From: Obelidium mucronatum
Taxonomy: Eukaryota > Chytridiomycota > Chytridiomycetes > Chytridiales > Chytriomycetaceae
Length of the DNA: 64,000 nucleotides
NCBI GenBank assembly: GCA_025765595.1
Contig: JAIVFH010000009.1
Coordinates: 310,001-374,000 of the forward strand
Direction of reading: 5' to 3'
This document shows, piece by piece, positions 1-13,025 of this stretch. Within the stretch, counting starts at the first letter, position 1. Every line of letters begins with the position of its first letter. A program made the translations under genes and the position numbers. The notes beneath the pieces were generated by a model. That model was given only the letters and a program-made list of their open reading frames with translations. It searched no databases and was not told where the DNA came from.

Positions 1-650
1 ATTTGACAGTTGGGGGCGGGGCACCAAGCAAGCGATTTAGAACATTGAACAAAGTGGTCGAGCAGCAGCGAAAGGTATTTTGAGTGGACTGCCGGATCAA
101 CAATAGACTCGACTGTCGCTTGGTCAACCACCAAGGAGCACGACGCATCCAGGCACTGGATGTGCGCTGATTCGCCCTGATCGACAATTTTTGTAGTCAG
201 GTACTCCTTATAGCAGTTCTTGCAGAAGCGGTGTTGGCACGCCAAGGCCAGCGGACTTGCGTCGGTGTCGAAGCACACGGGACACTCGTCCCACGCCGCT
301 GCGGGCGCCTCGGCGGCCGACCAATCAGAGGCGCCGCCCAGCGCGGCATCGACGGCGCGCTCAATGTTCCACTGCGCCGCAACAAGCAGCGCCGCGGCGC
401 GCGGGGCGTCGCACGCCGCCGTGGCGGCCACGCGGGCGACCAGCGCCGCGCGAAGGCCGGCGACCTGCGGCTTAGTCAGCACCGATGCGGGCGCCAGGCC
501 ATGCGCCGGTTGCGCCGGATCGCCGGCGTCGTCGCACGAGCTGGCGCCGCTGCTTGCGAACCCGGCGTCCGAGTCGGCGTCGTCCATGTCGCAGTCGCTG
601 TCGTAAAAGTCGGAAGCGTCGTCTTCGTCGGAGAAGTCGCCTGCAAGCAT
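1..650 (-). CDS. Ariadne-type RBR E3 ubiquitin ligase, N-terminal part (runs off left edge)
   Basis: The reverse strand is open from an ATG at 648-650 to the window edge, giving about 216 residues without the C-terminus. An acidic N-terminus (Asp/Glu-rich, residues 4-35) is followed by a UBA-like helix region (LLVAAQWNIERAVDAAL, about residues 90-106). RING1 follows, with CPVC, then CQHRFCKNC, then YLTTKI. The segment ends in FVQCSKSLAWCPAPNC, the conserved end of Ariadne RING1 before the IBR domain. Family knowledge: Ariadne ligases take ubiquitin from E2 on RING1 and pass it through a RING2 cysteine, often acting with neddylated cullins. RING2 and the Ariadne domain lie outside the window, so catalytic competence cannot be judged. 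Codons 20-115 are very GC-rich compared with the surroundings. No intron is needed in the visible part. Confidence 0.9.
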   Translation of the reverse strand, partial: MLAGDFSDEDDASDFYDSDCDMDDADSDAGFASSGASSCDDAGDPAQPAHGLAPASVLTKPQVAGLRAALVARVAATAACDAPRAAALLVAAQWNIERAVDAALGGASDWSAAEAPAAAWDECPVCFDTDASPLALACQHRFCKNCYKEYLTTKIVDQGESAHIQCLDASCSLVVDQATVESIVDPAVHSKYLSLLLDHFVQCSKSLAWCPAPNCQ

Positions 651-946
651 TTGGTTGTTTTGGTGGAGACTTTTTTTGGTGGTGGTTATAACATGATTCC
701 AAGCTCACAGCTTAACCACACTGGCCAAGTGATTCTTGACTACATTTTGAAGAATCGAGAATGAATAGTCCAACCGTGCCTGCTGTTCTCACTCTCCGTC
801 AACATTGAATCCATCAACCCCTCCCCCTTGTCGTTCACCCGCCATGTCTCACTCCCCAAGTATTGATATTCGCAGATGACTTTTTTCAGAAGTTCCATAT
901 GTTGCAGCGATAATGTTTACTTTATTTATCTTTATTTGTACATCAA

Positions 947-3140
947 ATGACTCTGCTTGGACTGCCCCTTCTTCTCCTGCTGCCGCATGTATTCGGCTTC
1001 ATCCAGAGTCTGGTATACTCGATCTTAATTTTTTTGGTGTCGTGCCTAATAGTTCTCTCATTACAAGACGCCGCAAGATGCCAGTGCCTGTGTTGGCGTC
1101 CTTGCTAACTCTTATGTCAAACTGCAAATGTCATCTCTAGTTCAAACACCGGCCGTTACTAGTATTCTTGGTATATATTTCGGTTTTATTAAGTTGAGCG
1201 TTACTTGTTGACCGTTGAATTGGGAAATTGCCACAGTATATGCTCTCACAGATGAAGAACGCTTCCTGAACCCGAACACCGGCCGTGCGGAACTGGTAAG
1301 GCCCAGATTCATGTCTCGCCTGATCTTTTGTTTCTTTTAATGCTTTCTTTGCTGCTTTTGAAAGTGCGGTCCTGGCAAATATTGCGCTGCACAATTCATT
1401 GTACAAGACATTACCGCCTTCAACCACCCTTACTTAAATTTGGCTGTTCAATTCAACTCCTCGCATGACGCTGATATCTGGAGAAAGACGTTTACTTTTG
1501 AGCAAACCGGTCTCTATTGCATTGTCGTTGAGACAAACACACCCGACGAAATTATTCCATTATCGTTTGGTCTCGATGCTTCTTTTGAGGCTCCTTACGG
1601 AAAGCTTCCCGGATCTGATTATCCAAAACTAGGGGTTTGTATATTTTATTTTTGTCGCTTGAAGAAGGCCATTATCTCACTCCATTTGTGACTCAGCTGT
1701 TTTTGGGACTTTCGATTACATACCTGGTCATTGGGGCAATCTGGAGTTTTCGTACATGGATGTTTTACCACGACATTCTACAGCTCCAGCACTACATTTC
1801 AGCGGTGACGTTCTTTTTGATGGTTGAAATGGCCTTCAATTACGTGAGATATTTATGCCTCTTCTGTTCTCGTTCTGACATGGATTCTTGATGTGCAGGG
1901 ATATTATGAAGAATACAACATGGCAGGAGAACCCCATTCCTTTCTTCTTGTAATGGTGGTTGTTTTGAATGCCGCCCGAAACTCAATTTCTTTTTTTATG
2001 CTGTTAATTGTGTCTCTTGGTTACGGTGTTGTCAAGTTGAGTGCTGCTGCTGTTTGAGAATTTACACATGTAATTTGACACACCATATTCAGGCCATCGT
2101 TGGGAACAAACATGAAGAAATGTGTAATCTTGGGAGTGTTTCATTTCATTTGCGGAGTTTTGTATGGCGCAGGTTCGTTGGTCGTGAACGAAGTGTAAGT
2201 CTTAAAAAAAATCGCCTTGGTGCAATGCTGCTGAAAATTCTTTCGTTCTCAATAGATCTGCCGGACTGGCTCTCTTCTTTTCTTTGCCACTCTCGTTCGC
2301 CATGACAGCATTCTACTATGCAATTCTGAATGTATACCGCACAGTGGATTATTTTATGGCTCTAATCCAACACCAATTTTGTTTTTTAGAGTCTTACTTT
2401 GACGATGCAAACTCTCCAAGAAAGGAGACAGCCAATCAAGCTACTCATGTATAACCGTGAGTATTAATTTGCTGTTTACTGTTGATTTAAAACCGCAAAT
2501 ATTTCACAACTAGGCCTCTGGGGAATTCTTGTGTTTTCAGCCGTCGTTTTGCTTGCATTTTTCATTGTCAACACTGTTTGTATTGAACCTTTGTATCCCA
2601 CCCGACTCCAAGTCACTCACCGCCAGTTCCCCCTTTTCTTAGATTGCATTCAAAAACCGTTTCGAGCCATCATGGATGGAAACTTACTGGCAAATCCGGT
2701 GGCTCCTTCTCGATGGTTGGCTCAACATTCTCTACCTCGTAGTCTACCTATCCATCGCCCTCCTCTGGCGTCCTACCGAAAACAACCAACGTTACGGCCT
2801 AGAACAGCTCGCCAGTGATGATTACGATGACGATGAAGAAGTAGTTCAAGGAGGAAGTCACAATGTTACGCAAACCAAACACCGTAAAGTCCAATTGAGA
2901 GCCATGCATACCGCTCATACAGATGAAACTTTGGAAGATGGGTTTGAAGGCGATTTTGATGAAGACGAAGATGATGTTTTCAGATGGGCGGAAGAGAATG
3001 TGGGGGGTGAGATCCCAGCTGCGACGACTGGTGCGGGAGTGGGTACCGGGGGTCCTTCGATGGTGAGGGATTCTTCAAGTGCGGGACTGTTGGAGCAGGA
3101 GGAGCAAGATGGCCGACCAAGGAATCACAAAATGGCTTGA
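947..3140 (+). CDS. GPR107/GPR108-PTM1 family seven-transmembrane protein
   Basis: Eleven exons join into about 530 residues. The first are 947-1012, 1068-1170, 1237-1295, 1365-1634, 1697-1843 and from 1899, and the last exon ends at 3140. The ATG at 947 starts a clear signal peptide (MTLLGLPLLLLLPHVFGF). A luminal domain follows, then the seven-TM core with family hallmarks: an NAARNSISFFMLLI helix, then KPSLGTNMKKCVILGVFHF, then the terminal helix ending LWRPTENNQRYGL. The cytoplasmic tail is strongly acidic. The family (Lung 7-TM receptor Pfam; yeast PTM1, human GPR107/108) sits in Golgi and endosomes and takes part in membrane trafficking. Introns are 55-75 nt with GT-AG ends. It is convergent with the HPPD gene, with 132 bp between stop codons. 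Confidence 0.9.
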
Positions 3141-3272
3141 GAAGGAAAACAATAATCCCAACGACATCTTCTCTTCCAATTCAAAATAAAACAGTTCGCA
3201 AAGAAACAACTTTATTTCAACAAATATGCAAAGAGACAGACAACACCCTTATTAATAGAGGTCTTTTTTTGT

Positions 3273-4726
<1,454 letters not shown>

Positions 4727-5148
4727 TTGGTTCTTTGTTTTTTTTTCTTCTTTTTCGAGGAAGTCCTCCCTTTTGTACTTTTTTTCAGTCCTAAAAAAAT
4801 TGTTCGGAAAATGACGGAATGCAAAGTCGGAACTCAAATCATTTGCGATCTCCACAAAAAACTGGTATGACCAGTCAGTCACTTCATATCAATCCGTTGC
4901 GCCACTCGCTTTCGGCTTTTGTTCAGGGAATCTATTTGAACGCAACTGAGAAAAAACTCACTGTAGTAAGCACCTTCTCTAGCATAGTCATTTTCTAGCA
5001 TTTTTTTGTTGCACCGCATAAAGCTTGTTTGAAAAAGTTCCGAGAATGAAGGTTATGAAAAGCCGGGCTTCTGAACAAGCCATTTTTGTATCCGTCTCCC
5101 TGTCCACAGATTTATTAAATAACTTAGAAATTCTTGTAACGAAAGGAG
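4727..5148. other. Intergenic region, no gene recognised
   Basis: AT-rich spacer between the HPPD start and the 3' end of the XPG-like paralogue. It presumably holds the HPPD promoter. Several short T runs (4738-4765) lie just upstream of the HPPD start codon. No RNA gene or conserved ORF is visible. Confidence 0.5.
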
Positions 5149-7374
5149 CTAAAAATGCGCATTTCTTCCACGAAGGGGTGATGTTTGCTGAGACCTCTGT
5201 CCAATGTCTTCGATCGTAAAAACTGCCTTCTTCTTTCTAGGCGGGGGAGGAATACCGTGATTCAATTCCCTTTGACGTTTGCTTCCCTTCTTCTTTGAGG
5301 AGACAGGTGGCGGCGAGTCCTCCGCGTCCGAGTCAAATGGATCGAATCCATCGCCCACTTCTGATACCTTTATTTTCCTCTCTTCCACGTTGACTACCGG
5401 GGTGCTTGGAGTAGTGCTCTTTGGAAGTGTTTAATACTGGGCTGGTTCTTTTGAAGCGGCATTGCTTGGTGGAGCTTTGTGATGGTGGCATTGGCGTTTG
5501 CAAGAGAACTTGTGTCATGCTTTCTGCAACTCGACGTTCGAAACTTCTTCAAGCAGCTGGGGATACGTGGCCGCAACCAACTCTCTGTCAACCCAAACCT
5601 TGCGACTACACGACATAATCAGATCTATCGTAGCATCAGTCCCATGAATATCGGCACTGACACTGGATTCTTTCTCAGAAGTTGAATCATTCCCATGGTT
5701 TCTTCCAGCCAATGCAGTAGCTGGACAGTTCAAATGCATGGCAAAATCACTCCAGACGACTTTCACTTGCTGCCCACCATGAATCTCTGATTCTCTTTCG
5801 GCTTCTATTCCATCAATCAAACATTCCTCCAGGCCGTGGCTGTAAGGGTATTTCCAGAGGAGCAACCATTGTTTGCCTCAAGTGTCGGAGTAATCGCAGA
5901 TTTAACAGGATCAATTGTCAGCACTAGATTTTGGTGATGGTGGTGGTTTTGAAGATACGCTAGATGCTTCACTACTCTTTTCTTGGACTGGTTTCCGGCC
6001 CATAAAAAAGTTGCTTATTTTGGGAAGAAGTTGGTTGATGATACTGAGGGGATCGCGGTAACAAAGTGGTGGATAGACTGGCGACTCGTTCAAGGTGGCG
6101 TATCCTCAACATCGGCAATACCATGCCATATATTCGGATCAACGCAGCGTCTGTGCTGCAACCATTCAGATTGCTGGTGTACCAATGCAGAAGGCTGTTC
6201 GTATCAGGTGTGTGTTCTGCAGGAAAAGGGGATTTCATATAACTGGTGATGCGCTGCAGAAGGGGTGAATGCAAGGCTGAAAATTCCGAATCAATACGGG
6301 TATCAGGGAACACGTATTTGCGAATACGTGGAGGCCATGAGGAAGCCGCTCCTTCGACGAGGGCCTCCAAGTCGCGGACTACGCGGGGTCTCTTTTGGGT
6401 CAATAAACCAAGACTATTGGTTTGCAGTTGAGTAAATAGAGTGGCAAGGTGTGTTTTGAGGGCATTTGTATCGTTTGATAGAGATGCATGAACAATGAGG
6501 TCTGCAAATTTTGAAACGGCAAGTTGACTGGCTGTTTGGATGCCTATCCCTCGAATTCCTGGGGCACCTATAATAAAACTAGATGTTAAAAAGAATTTTC
6601 AATAATTTGGCGATAAAAGGGTTGGTTTCTATTGAAACACCGCTGTAAAATCCGACATGAAACATCCGCCTTTGGCGTAATGAAACACCGCAGTAAAATC
6701 CGCCTTCGGCGGACGCCTTCGGCGAAGCCTTCGGCGGATGACTCACCACCGGAACCAGACAAAAGAGTCATGACAACAAAAGAATTTCTATTCCAATCAG
6801 AGGCATCAAAAATATCTTGCGCAGAATAGAGATTGACAAAATCAGTGTCATCATCATCACAATCTCGAATGACGACAGAATCCGAGCCAGAATCATCATC
6901 ATGAGTTGTATCACACCAATTGCGAATGACCTGCATGAGAGAAATCAAATTCGTTTATAAAAAAAACTAACCAAGCATTTGAACACTGAGTTGTATTGTT
7001 ACCATCTTTGCACCAAACAGAAAGGCATCAAAATCATCCGTCATGACAGCATCAACATAGCCAAGCACAGATAGAGAAGCGCATTCGGCGTCGGCTTTAA
7101 CGCCAGGAGCAGCGACAAACCACGGAAACTTGAGCAAATCAAGCAGTTCGACAAAGACGCTGTTTTCGAACGAGTCCTCATGGTCAAAGACAAGCACAGG
7201 ACACACGCCGATGGTCATTAGTTTGACGCAGCGCGCCGAGAGCAGATCGAACGGACAGTTTGCGGCTGAAGCGTCGCGCAGCCACCGCGACGCGTTCACG
7301 GCCAGCCGGCGCGCGATGCGGGCGAGAAGCGGCAGGCGGAGACGGGAGTGCGGCAGCGGCAGCGGCAGCGTCAT
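5149..7374 (-). CDS. XPG/GEN1-like structure-specific nuclease paralogue, probably catalytically impaired
   Basis: Exon 1 runs from the ATG at 7372-7374 to about 7004, exon 2 from about 6940 to 6750, and exon 3 from about 6570 to 5975. Downstream coding blocks at about 5840-5530 and 5420-5149 match the C-terminal part of the paralogue at 33188-35324, but joining them needs introns with weak donors (for example gtagtg) or implies frameshifts. Readable family motifs are WFVAAPGVKADAECA and VMTDDFDAFLFGA, then VIRNW, then APGIRGIGIQTAS and LGLLTQKRPR. Oddities: the N-terminal MGV...LW segment is missing, with in-frame stops just upstream of the ATG. The first metal-binding Asp (VAVDAS in the paralogue) is Asn here (LAVNAS). 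The gene may be a decaying duplicate or a non-catalytic protein. Its start codon lies 70 bp from that of SMPD4. Confidence 0.7.
6667..6745. repeat. Palindromic GCCGAAGGCGG-type repeats inside an intron
   Basis: The second intron of the XPG-like gene contains several copies of an inverted-repeat unit built on TTCGGCGGA / TCCGCCGAAGGC, alternating with near-identical 'gaaacaccg(c/t)agtaaaatccg' units. The intron at the matching position in the paralogue (34061-34100) also carries ccgccaaaggcgg and ggccgaagg. They look like a small dispersed hairpin repeat. Function unknown. Confidence 0.6.
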
Positions 7375-7444
7375 TTGTTTTTATTTATTTTGTTTTTATT
7401 TATTTTGTTTCTGTTATTGTTTTTGTTTTTACTCTGAAAAAGAA
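7375..7444. promoter_or_regulatory. 70-bp divergent intergenic region (XPG-like / SMPD4)
   Basis: The only DNA between the two outward-facing start codons. It is T-rich on the + strand and holds a tandem unit ttttatttattttg twice (about 7380-7410). The same string occurs about 20 bp upstream of the SNF7 start codon (58826-58848), suggesting a shared 5'-leader or core-promoter element. The promoter role is inferred from position only. Confidence 0.45.
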
Positions 7445-10400
7445 ATGAACAGCTCGCTCGACGCCCTCCTCGCGGCGCCGCAGCCGCACGCCGGCGACAT
7501 CCACGCGTGGCTGCTTGCGGCGACGCGCGACGCCTCCGACGTGTCGCTGCGCACGCTGCACCGACTGCTGCCGCAGCTGCTTGCGCTTGCGCTTGATTCG
7601 AATGCGGCGAAAGACGCTCTTGCTCCTCCGCGAGACGCGCCGCTGCTCGCGCTGCTGGCGCCCGGCCGCGACCAGCCGCTGCTGCGGCTGCTGCTGCGCG
7701 CGGACGCCGGACTCAAGTACCACGTCGACGCGCATGCGCGCGCGAACGAGTCGCTCGCCCCGCTGCTGGCCGCCCGCCGCGTCGCCGTCGCCGACGCCGG
7801 CCCTGCCGCAGCCGCAGCCGCGTCTGATGCTGACCATGCTCGAGTTCTTCGTCTACTCGCTGGCACACGTGGCCGTGGCCGTCGTGCCCTACTGTGGTGC
7901 GTGCGTTGTTTTCTGCTGGCGATGGCAAACAATCCTGACCCCTCTTTGATGTCTGCAGGACACGCGTCCACGCACAAAGAATCAATCCAGCGCTCTCGGC
8001 CAAAGCAGACCGGCAACGCCGCTGTCGGGATACCTCAACACGGCAATCAACCAGCAACAACACCAACAGAATCAACTGCAGCAATCGCCTTTCAATACGG
8101 CTCCGAATCTCCCGCTGCCAAAGTTGTCGACTCCTCTCGTTCGTTTTTCAAACATTGATGATGGTTACTTTGCTCTTTTGCAAGCATATCTGGATTTCTT
8201 TATTCCATTGGAGTCTGCTATTCCTTCAGCGGTTTCTCGATTGGATCCTTCTTCCGCCGAACCCCCGTCTGGCTTACGTAACCGACTTCATTCTTCTACA
8301 ACTGTCGGTCGTTTATCATCTCCGTCTTCCTCTGCTACTGTCAATATTTTGACTTGTCCGTAAGTTGCAGTTTTTTTTGTCCTAGCACCGAAGGCGGGAT
8401 TTGGCCATTCATGTGTTTTTGTCTCAACTCGCTTCAATTTTCATTCAACAGAGAACTTGATAAATTTGATTTAAATTATCGAGTTTCTATATCTGAATTC
8501 ATTGTAGCGTTGCTTGTAGAACTGTGGATGAATCAACACGATTATATTGAAACTATACGAGGCGGAGCGGTATGTTTTCTGTGCCCTTTTTACTGGTGAA
8601 TTTGATTGACTTTTTTTTCCTGTTGCGCAGAAATATACTCGCCCATCGATACTTCAGATTCAATGCATTCAAATTCTCGTCCAACACTTGTCAAGTCTTG
8701 ACGTAAAGTCTCTGTTTTCATCCCAATTAACGCAGGGTAGCCAGCGCCACCAATACCATCAACAACAGCTGCATCTGAATGAACCCGTTTCCTTGTTGAG
8801 CCGATGCCAAACAGAAATTGCACTGTGGGTTTAATTAGTCAACCGAAAAAAAAAAAGGAATGGCTAACCTTACTATTTCATTTAAAGGAAATCCTTTGAG
8901 TCGATACAAAAGCCTCTGTACTACTTGCTAAGACTGTACTTCAAGTTTGGTGAAACGGATGAGTTTTTTCCAAACGCTGTGGATATTTGGATTTCCTACA
9001 TTACTCCATGGAGACATCAAAACAGCAGGCCAGGCCAAATAGGTGCCAGCAAGGGCATCAACGGTTCCCACCCTTCAAGTTTCAACGATCGTTGCTCAAG
9101 ATTGGTGGGTTTTTTCGTGATCTTTTTTCCGATTCTAAATACTCGATTATCTCGGTGCTTCTGTTTGTAGGGCACCTTTCATAACCCACAATTTTTTGTA
9201 TTATTCCCGACTATTGAGAAACTTTATGGAACGAGCAGTCACGTTTGATTTATTTGCAGCCACACGACCCTCAGACTTGACCAACTCATCGTCCGGCCCT
9301 GTTGCACAATCAACAGCTGGACGGTCTTTATCCTCAACACAACCATCTTTCTTCAACGACATTAACGCTCAACAAATCGAAACTTCTCCATTCATCGCTT
9401 GACCGAGTGTTGTCTGTCTATCAGAACACGAACGGTCTGTTGAACGTCTTGAAGCATTTAGATGCCATTCTCGTTGGTTGTGAGTTACCCTCCAGCAGCG
9501 ACGCACACGGAAGTCTCCTGCTGACACCGACGAGACCAACCAGCCCTATGCGCTCGCGAGGGCGAACTAACTCCGGCGGAAATGTTATTGGGACCGGAAG
9601 TGCTAGTTCGGGAGTCGATTGGATTGAAAAATTGGGTGGTTTGGAAGTGGTGTCTAGTTGGGTAAAGAACCGTGTTGTTTCTGCAGAAGGGAAAATCGAT
9701 TATTCGAGTATGTTCATGGCCAGTGCTGTTGCTGAGGCTATGGCCAAGAGTGGGAACGTTGGCGCCGATGCTCCAGGGCTTGTTTTGGTACCCTTTTTAT
9801 GTTTTATGTTTACAGTTTTGAAATGGCTTATGCTTGTTTGTTTTCCAATATAGGCTCGTACCATGTTGGGGAATATTTATAGCACTATTAATCGTTTGAA
9901 CACATACCTGCCTGTCAATCTTCCACTCCACAAACCCTTAAAGAGTCCTCTTTCGCCAACCTCCCCATCTTCTCCTACTTCAACAACAGTGCCGGCGGTA
10001 TCTGGCCAGTTCCCAACGCTTCCGACTGAGTGGGATGGCGCATCTTTGAATCTATACTTTTGGAACCTTCTCTTTTGGATCGGTCGAACGATTTGGAGCC
10101 ACATTGTATCCAGTGAAGGTCTCGATAAAGAACGTCAGCTAAAACGCACTGCTCTACTCCAAAGCGCAGTTGCCAAGCTATACGGGCTATCCAAAGTCTG
10201 TGTGGACGTTTTTGGTGTCAGCGAGACAGAACGCTCTGAAATCGAAGCCGGCGTCATTGGTGGTTCCGAAGAATACGCCAACGGCGGTGTCTGGTCCCAC
10301 ATTGTCGAAGAGGAAGAAGCGGAAGAAAATGTGTACAGTTCAGAGCTGTTGCCGGGAGTCGTGACGCCAGACATTTTCAAGAATGATGCATTGAGAGTGA

Positions 10401-10931
10401 CGGCGGCGGGTCGGATGCAAATCAAGTTGGGGTTGAGAAAAAGTGATCCCAAGAATGTTCCTGTTCGTTCGAATGAGCGGGTTAAGAAGTTGGTCATGTC
10501 GTATGAGTTTGAGTGGGTTGTGGGGTTGACGGATTGGGTTGCAGTTCAATTTGATTATTACGTGAGTGTCCTTTTTTTTTTCTTCGTTGTTATTTTCTTT
10601 TGGGTGTTGCAGTTTTATGTGATGGGGATATTCACAAAAATAATTTATCCACCCAAACTAGTATCCGCTTCTGCGAGAAAAGGCGCCTCTTTTACCGAAA
10701 AATGCCGGATTGCATTGGCTCCGTTTCTTTGCTGCCAAACAGAATATTTTGTTTACCATTGTGACTGCTTTCGCTGGATATATTTCTTTCAAGTTGTTTT
10801 GGTGGATTCTGTTTACAGAAGAAAGTAGTAGTGTTGGTGCTTCTTCTGGTGGAGCGGGTTCAGCAAGCCATGTTGCTCCACGGAAATATTATGCGAAGCC
10901 CAGGGAAGGCGCTTATCAACGGCATTCGTAA
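7445..10931 (+). CDS. SMPD4: SMPD4-type (neutral sphingomyelinase 3) membrane protein
   Basis: A long spliced gene with a GC-rich first exon from the ATG at 7445. Segments match the SMPD4 family in order: DQPLLRLLLRADAGLKYH; MLEFFVYSLAHVAV; VRFSNIDDGYFALLQAYLDF; SEFIVALLVELWMNQ; AVDIWISYITPWRH; WAPFITHNFLYYSRLLRNFM; then VTPDIFKNDALRVTAAGR and QFDYYYPLLREKAPLLPKN. It ends in one C-terminal TM helix (about 10729-10800), as in the tail-anchored ER/nuclear-envelope protein of animals. The family hydrolyses sphingomyelin to ceramide and phosphocholine and is linked to nuclear pore and ER membranes. Two frame changes in conserved sequence need very short introns: 37 nt at 9043-9079, and one in 7700-7825 that could be 25-37 or 88 nt. 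Otherwise they are indels. A further 79-nt intron with a weak gtcacg donor follows FMERA. Confidence 0.8.
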
Positions 10932-11109
10932 TCAGTGTTTCGTGTGAAGCGACAATTTGAATAAACCCTCCATAACAAACTACCTGAAAATCGTTGGGTA
11001 AAACTTGCCACATTTAAAATGGTTTGGAATGTTTGATATCAAATTGTTTTATTTTTTCCCATAGAATGGAGTTATATATCTATGTAAACACTACTCTTTT
11101 TGAATCCTT

Positions 11110-12201
11110 TCATTTCTTTTTGAAAGTCTTAACAATGGCCAGTTTACCCGTCCAAGTAAAACGACTCAACCAGGCTTCGTAAAACGGAGCGCAAAAAAAC
11201 AGACAAACCAAGACGTAGAACCAACGATTCAAGTAATAGGGAGGAGGAGAGCTGGAATTCCATATGCTGAGACGTTCACGATACCCATGAATCGACAAAG
11301 CAACCGTGTATTCTTGAAACCTATCCGACTTGTGGTTTGCGCGCAGGTTTGCATACTGCCTGTCAAACATGTCTTTTGTTTGTTCATCCGTGAAATGATA
11401 CAACTTTTCAAAGTTGGCAAAGACCAGAAGGTAGCGATCCAGATTCTCTGGAGCTTTATCAGACATGTCGTAGTATTCGCTGTAGAGAAAGTCTTCTGCT
11501 GCTTGGTCTGTATCGATTTGCACCGTATACCCAATTTCCTTCCCTTGATCGTTAGTTCTAACAATCGTGTCTGTATGATAGCATCGTGCACACATGGTCA
11601 AGGTGGTAGACGCAGAGCGTAATCCCTGCATGAGCTGGGGAACATCATTATGATTTCCCACAGTAAGATGCTTGAGGAACTTGTATGTTGGCTTCTTGAA
11701 AACCAAAATCCAGTTCGCAAAGAACCCCAGACCAAGAAGAGCCATTCCAACGTAAAAGGGTTCAATGGCAACGATACCAAACGTGGGGGTACATTGGTCA
11801 AGAGGCTTTAAGAGGGCCATGACGGATGCGCAAACAAGGACACCCACTCCAGCGGTCCAAAAGAGTAGTACAAGGAGGAAGTTGTTACGTAAACGTCTAC
11901 GTGCGCGATCGGTTGCAGCACCTCGCAGATTGGCCCCAATAGTCGCAGCATGGAGCAAGATCAAGACAACCCCAATGCCTCCTCCGATAATAACAGGAAG
12001 CAGAGTTTCGAGGTTAAAGCTCGGGTTGGGGCGGATAGAGCTTAGGCAATCAAAGCGGCAGACAATGGGACTGGAACAATGGTTACTTGTGCAGTCCCAT
12101 TGACAAAAAGATTGCATTCCCAAAAACACTTCGGGGATGTCAGAAAGACATGCCGTGATGTTGGCTCGATCTTTGCACAGGTATGAATTCGTGAAATTCA
12201 T
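11110..12201 (-). CDS. TMEM151-like multi-pass membrane protein (copy 1)
   Basis: An uninterrupted reading frame of 363 residues from an ATG at 12199-12201. The N-terminus has a cysteine-rich stretch (residues about 8-55), followed by four hydrophobic helices (about 65-90, 105-135, 145-165 and one near the C-terminus). The middle resembles TMEM151 proteins: MCARCYHTDT, an acidic YSEYYDMSDKAPENLDRYLL segment, then FTDEQTKDMFDRQYA and WNSSSPPPYYLNRWFYVLV. The assignment rests on remembered pattern similarity and is moderate. The function of the family is unknown. It is a tandem paralogue of the gene at 13026-14138, sharing most motifs, and neither has an intron. Confidence 0.6.
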   Translation of the reverse strand: MNFTNSYLCKDRANITACLSDIPEVFLGMQSFCQWDCTSNHCSSPIVCRFDCLSSIRPNPSFNLETLLPVIIGGGIGVVLILLHAATIGANLRGAATDRARRRLRNNFLLVLLFWTAGVGVLVCASVMALLKPLDQCTPTFGIVAIEPFYVGMALLGLGFFANWILVFKKPTYKFLKHLTVGNHNDVPQLMQGLRSASTTLTMCARCYHTDTIVRTNDQGKEIGYTVQIDTDQAAEDFLYSEYYDMSDKAPENLDRYLLVFANFEKLYHFTDEQTKDMFDRQYANLRANHKSDRFQEYTVALSIHGYRERLSIWNSSSPPPYYLNRWFYVLVCLFFCAPFYEAWLSRFTWTGKLAIVKTFKKK

Positions 12202-13025
12202 GTGAATTGGTTTGTGTCGCAAAGATGTTTCGAAAAAAAAAAAGCCTACCTGAAATTGATTAAAAAGCGTCTAAGAGTCGGAAAAATTCAATTACGAAGA
12301 TATACACGCAGCGAGCCGCATAAGTTTAGCCTTTTCAATCATGGGAAGTGTACCTTGAGTTTCCGTTTTGAGCAATTGGCAATAGCATTACCGCAGCGGC
12401 GCAGGAATTACTTGGAGGCTTTTTTACATCTAGGCGAACAACGTTTTATGATATCGCTTACTTCTACGTCTAATAGCGATTATACTGTCACTATATACCG
12501 CTGGCTGCTAATGGTAAGTCTTGCGAACGTAGTCCCAGGCATACCATTACGGGCATGTCAATAAAGCATGCCGTGTAATGGTGGCTCGAAAACCGCAAGA
12601 TTGTGTTGATGCGAACTCGTGTCGGGCTGGAAAATAGTCTATGATTAAAATGTATAACGGAGAAAAATCCTGGAAAAATCCTTACCAAAAATCTATTGGG
12701 GGATAACAGTCAAATTGTTGTGATCTTTCCACTTACCCCATTCAAGGGATGCGCAAGGGATGAGCAATATCTTTCTCAGTCCCTTTCGTCACTCTGTCGC
12801 GGTCGCATTGAGCTCAAGGCGCTCAAGCCGTTTGGAAAGCAGAAGGCGCACTCGTTTAAAGGAACGACTCCTCTATTTTTTTGATTGGGCAAGTTTGCTG
12901 ACAATAAGGCAATAGGCATGCCAACCGGGATTCACAGTTGCTTCCAAAGCACTATCCGCAGACACGATACAAAAAACTAGTTGTAATTTATTCATAAACC
13001 TGACAGAAACAAAGTTCTAAAGTCC
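12202..13025. other. Intergenic region with relic of a duplicated 5' end
   Basis: Spacer between the two TMEM151-like genes. At 12552-12620 the sequence catgccgtgtaatggtggctc... resembles the start of copy 1 (catgccgtgatgttggctcg at about 12153). The stretches at 12245-12330 and 14180-14290 also resemble each other (attgattaaaa...caattacgaag / caatttcaag...tttagcc). These look like remains of a repeated 5' flank left by the duplication. No intact gene is seen here. Confidence 0.5.

Noticed and set aside
7429..8016. Long reverse-strand Ser/Ala/Arg-rich frame
   Set aside because: Antisense shadow of the GC-rich SMPD4 first exon.
9229..9310. Apparent 22-nt intron or frameshift in SMPD4 after the FMERA segment
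   Set aside because: A normal 79-nt GT-AG intron (gtcacg donor, caacag acceptor) explains the frame change.
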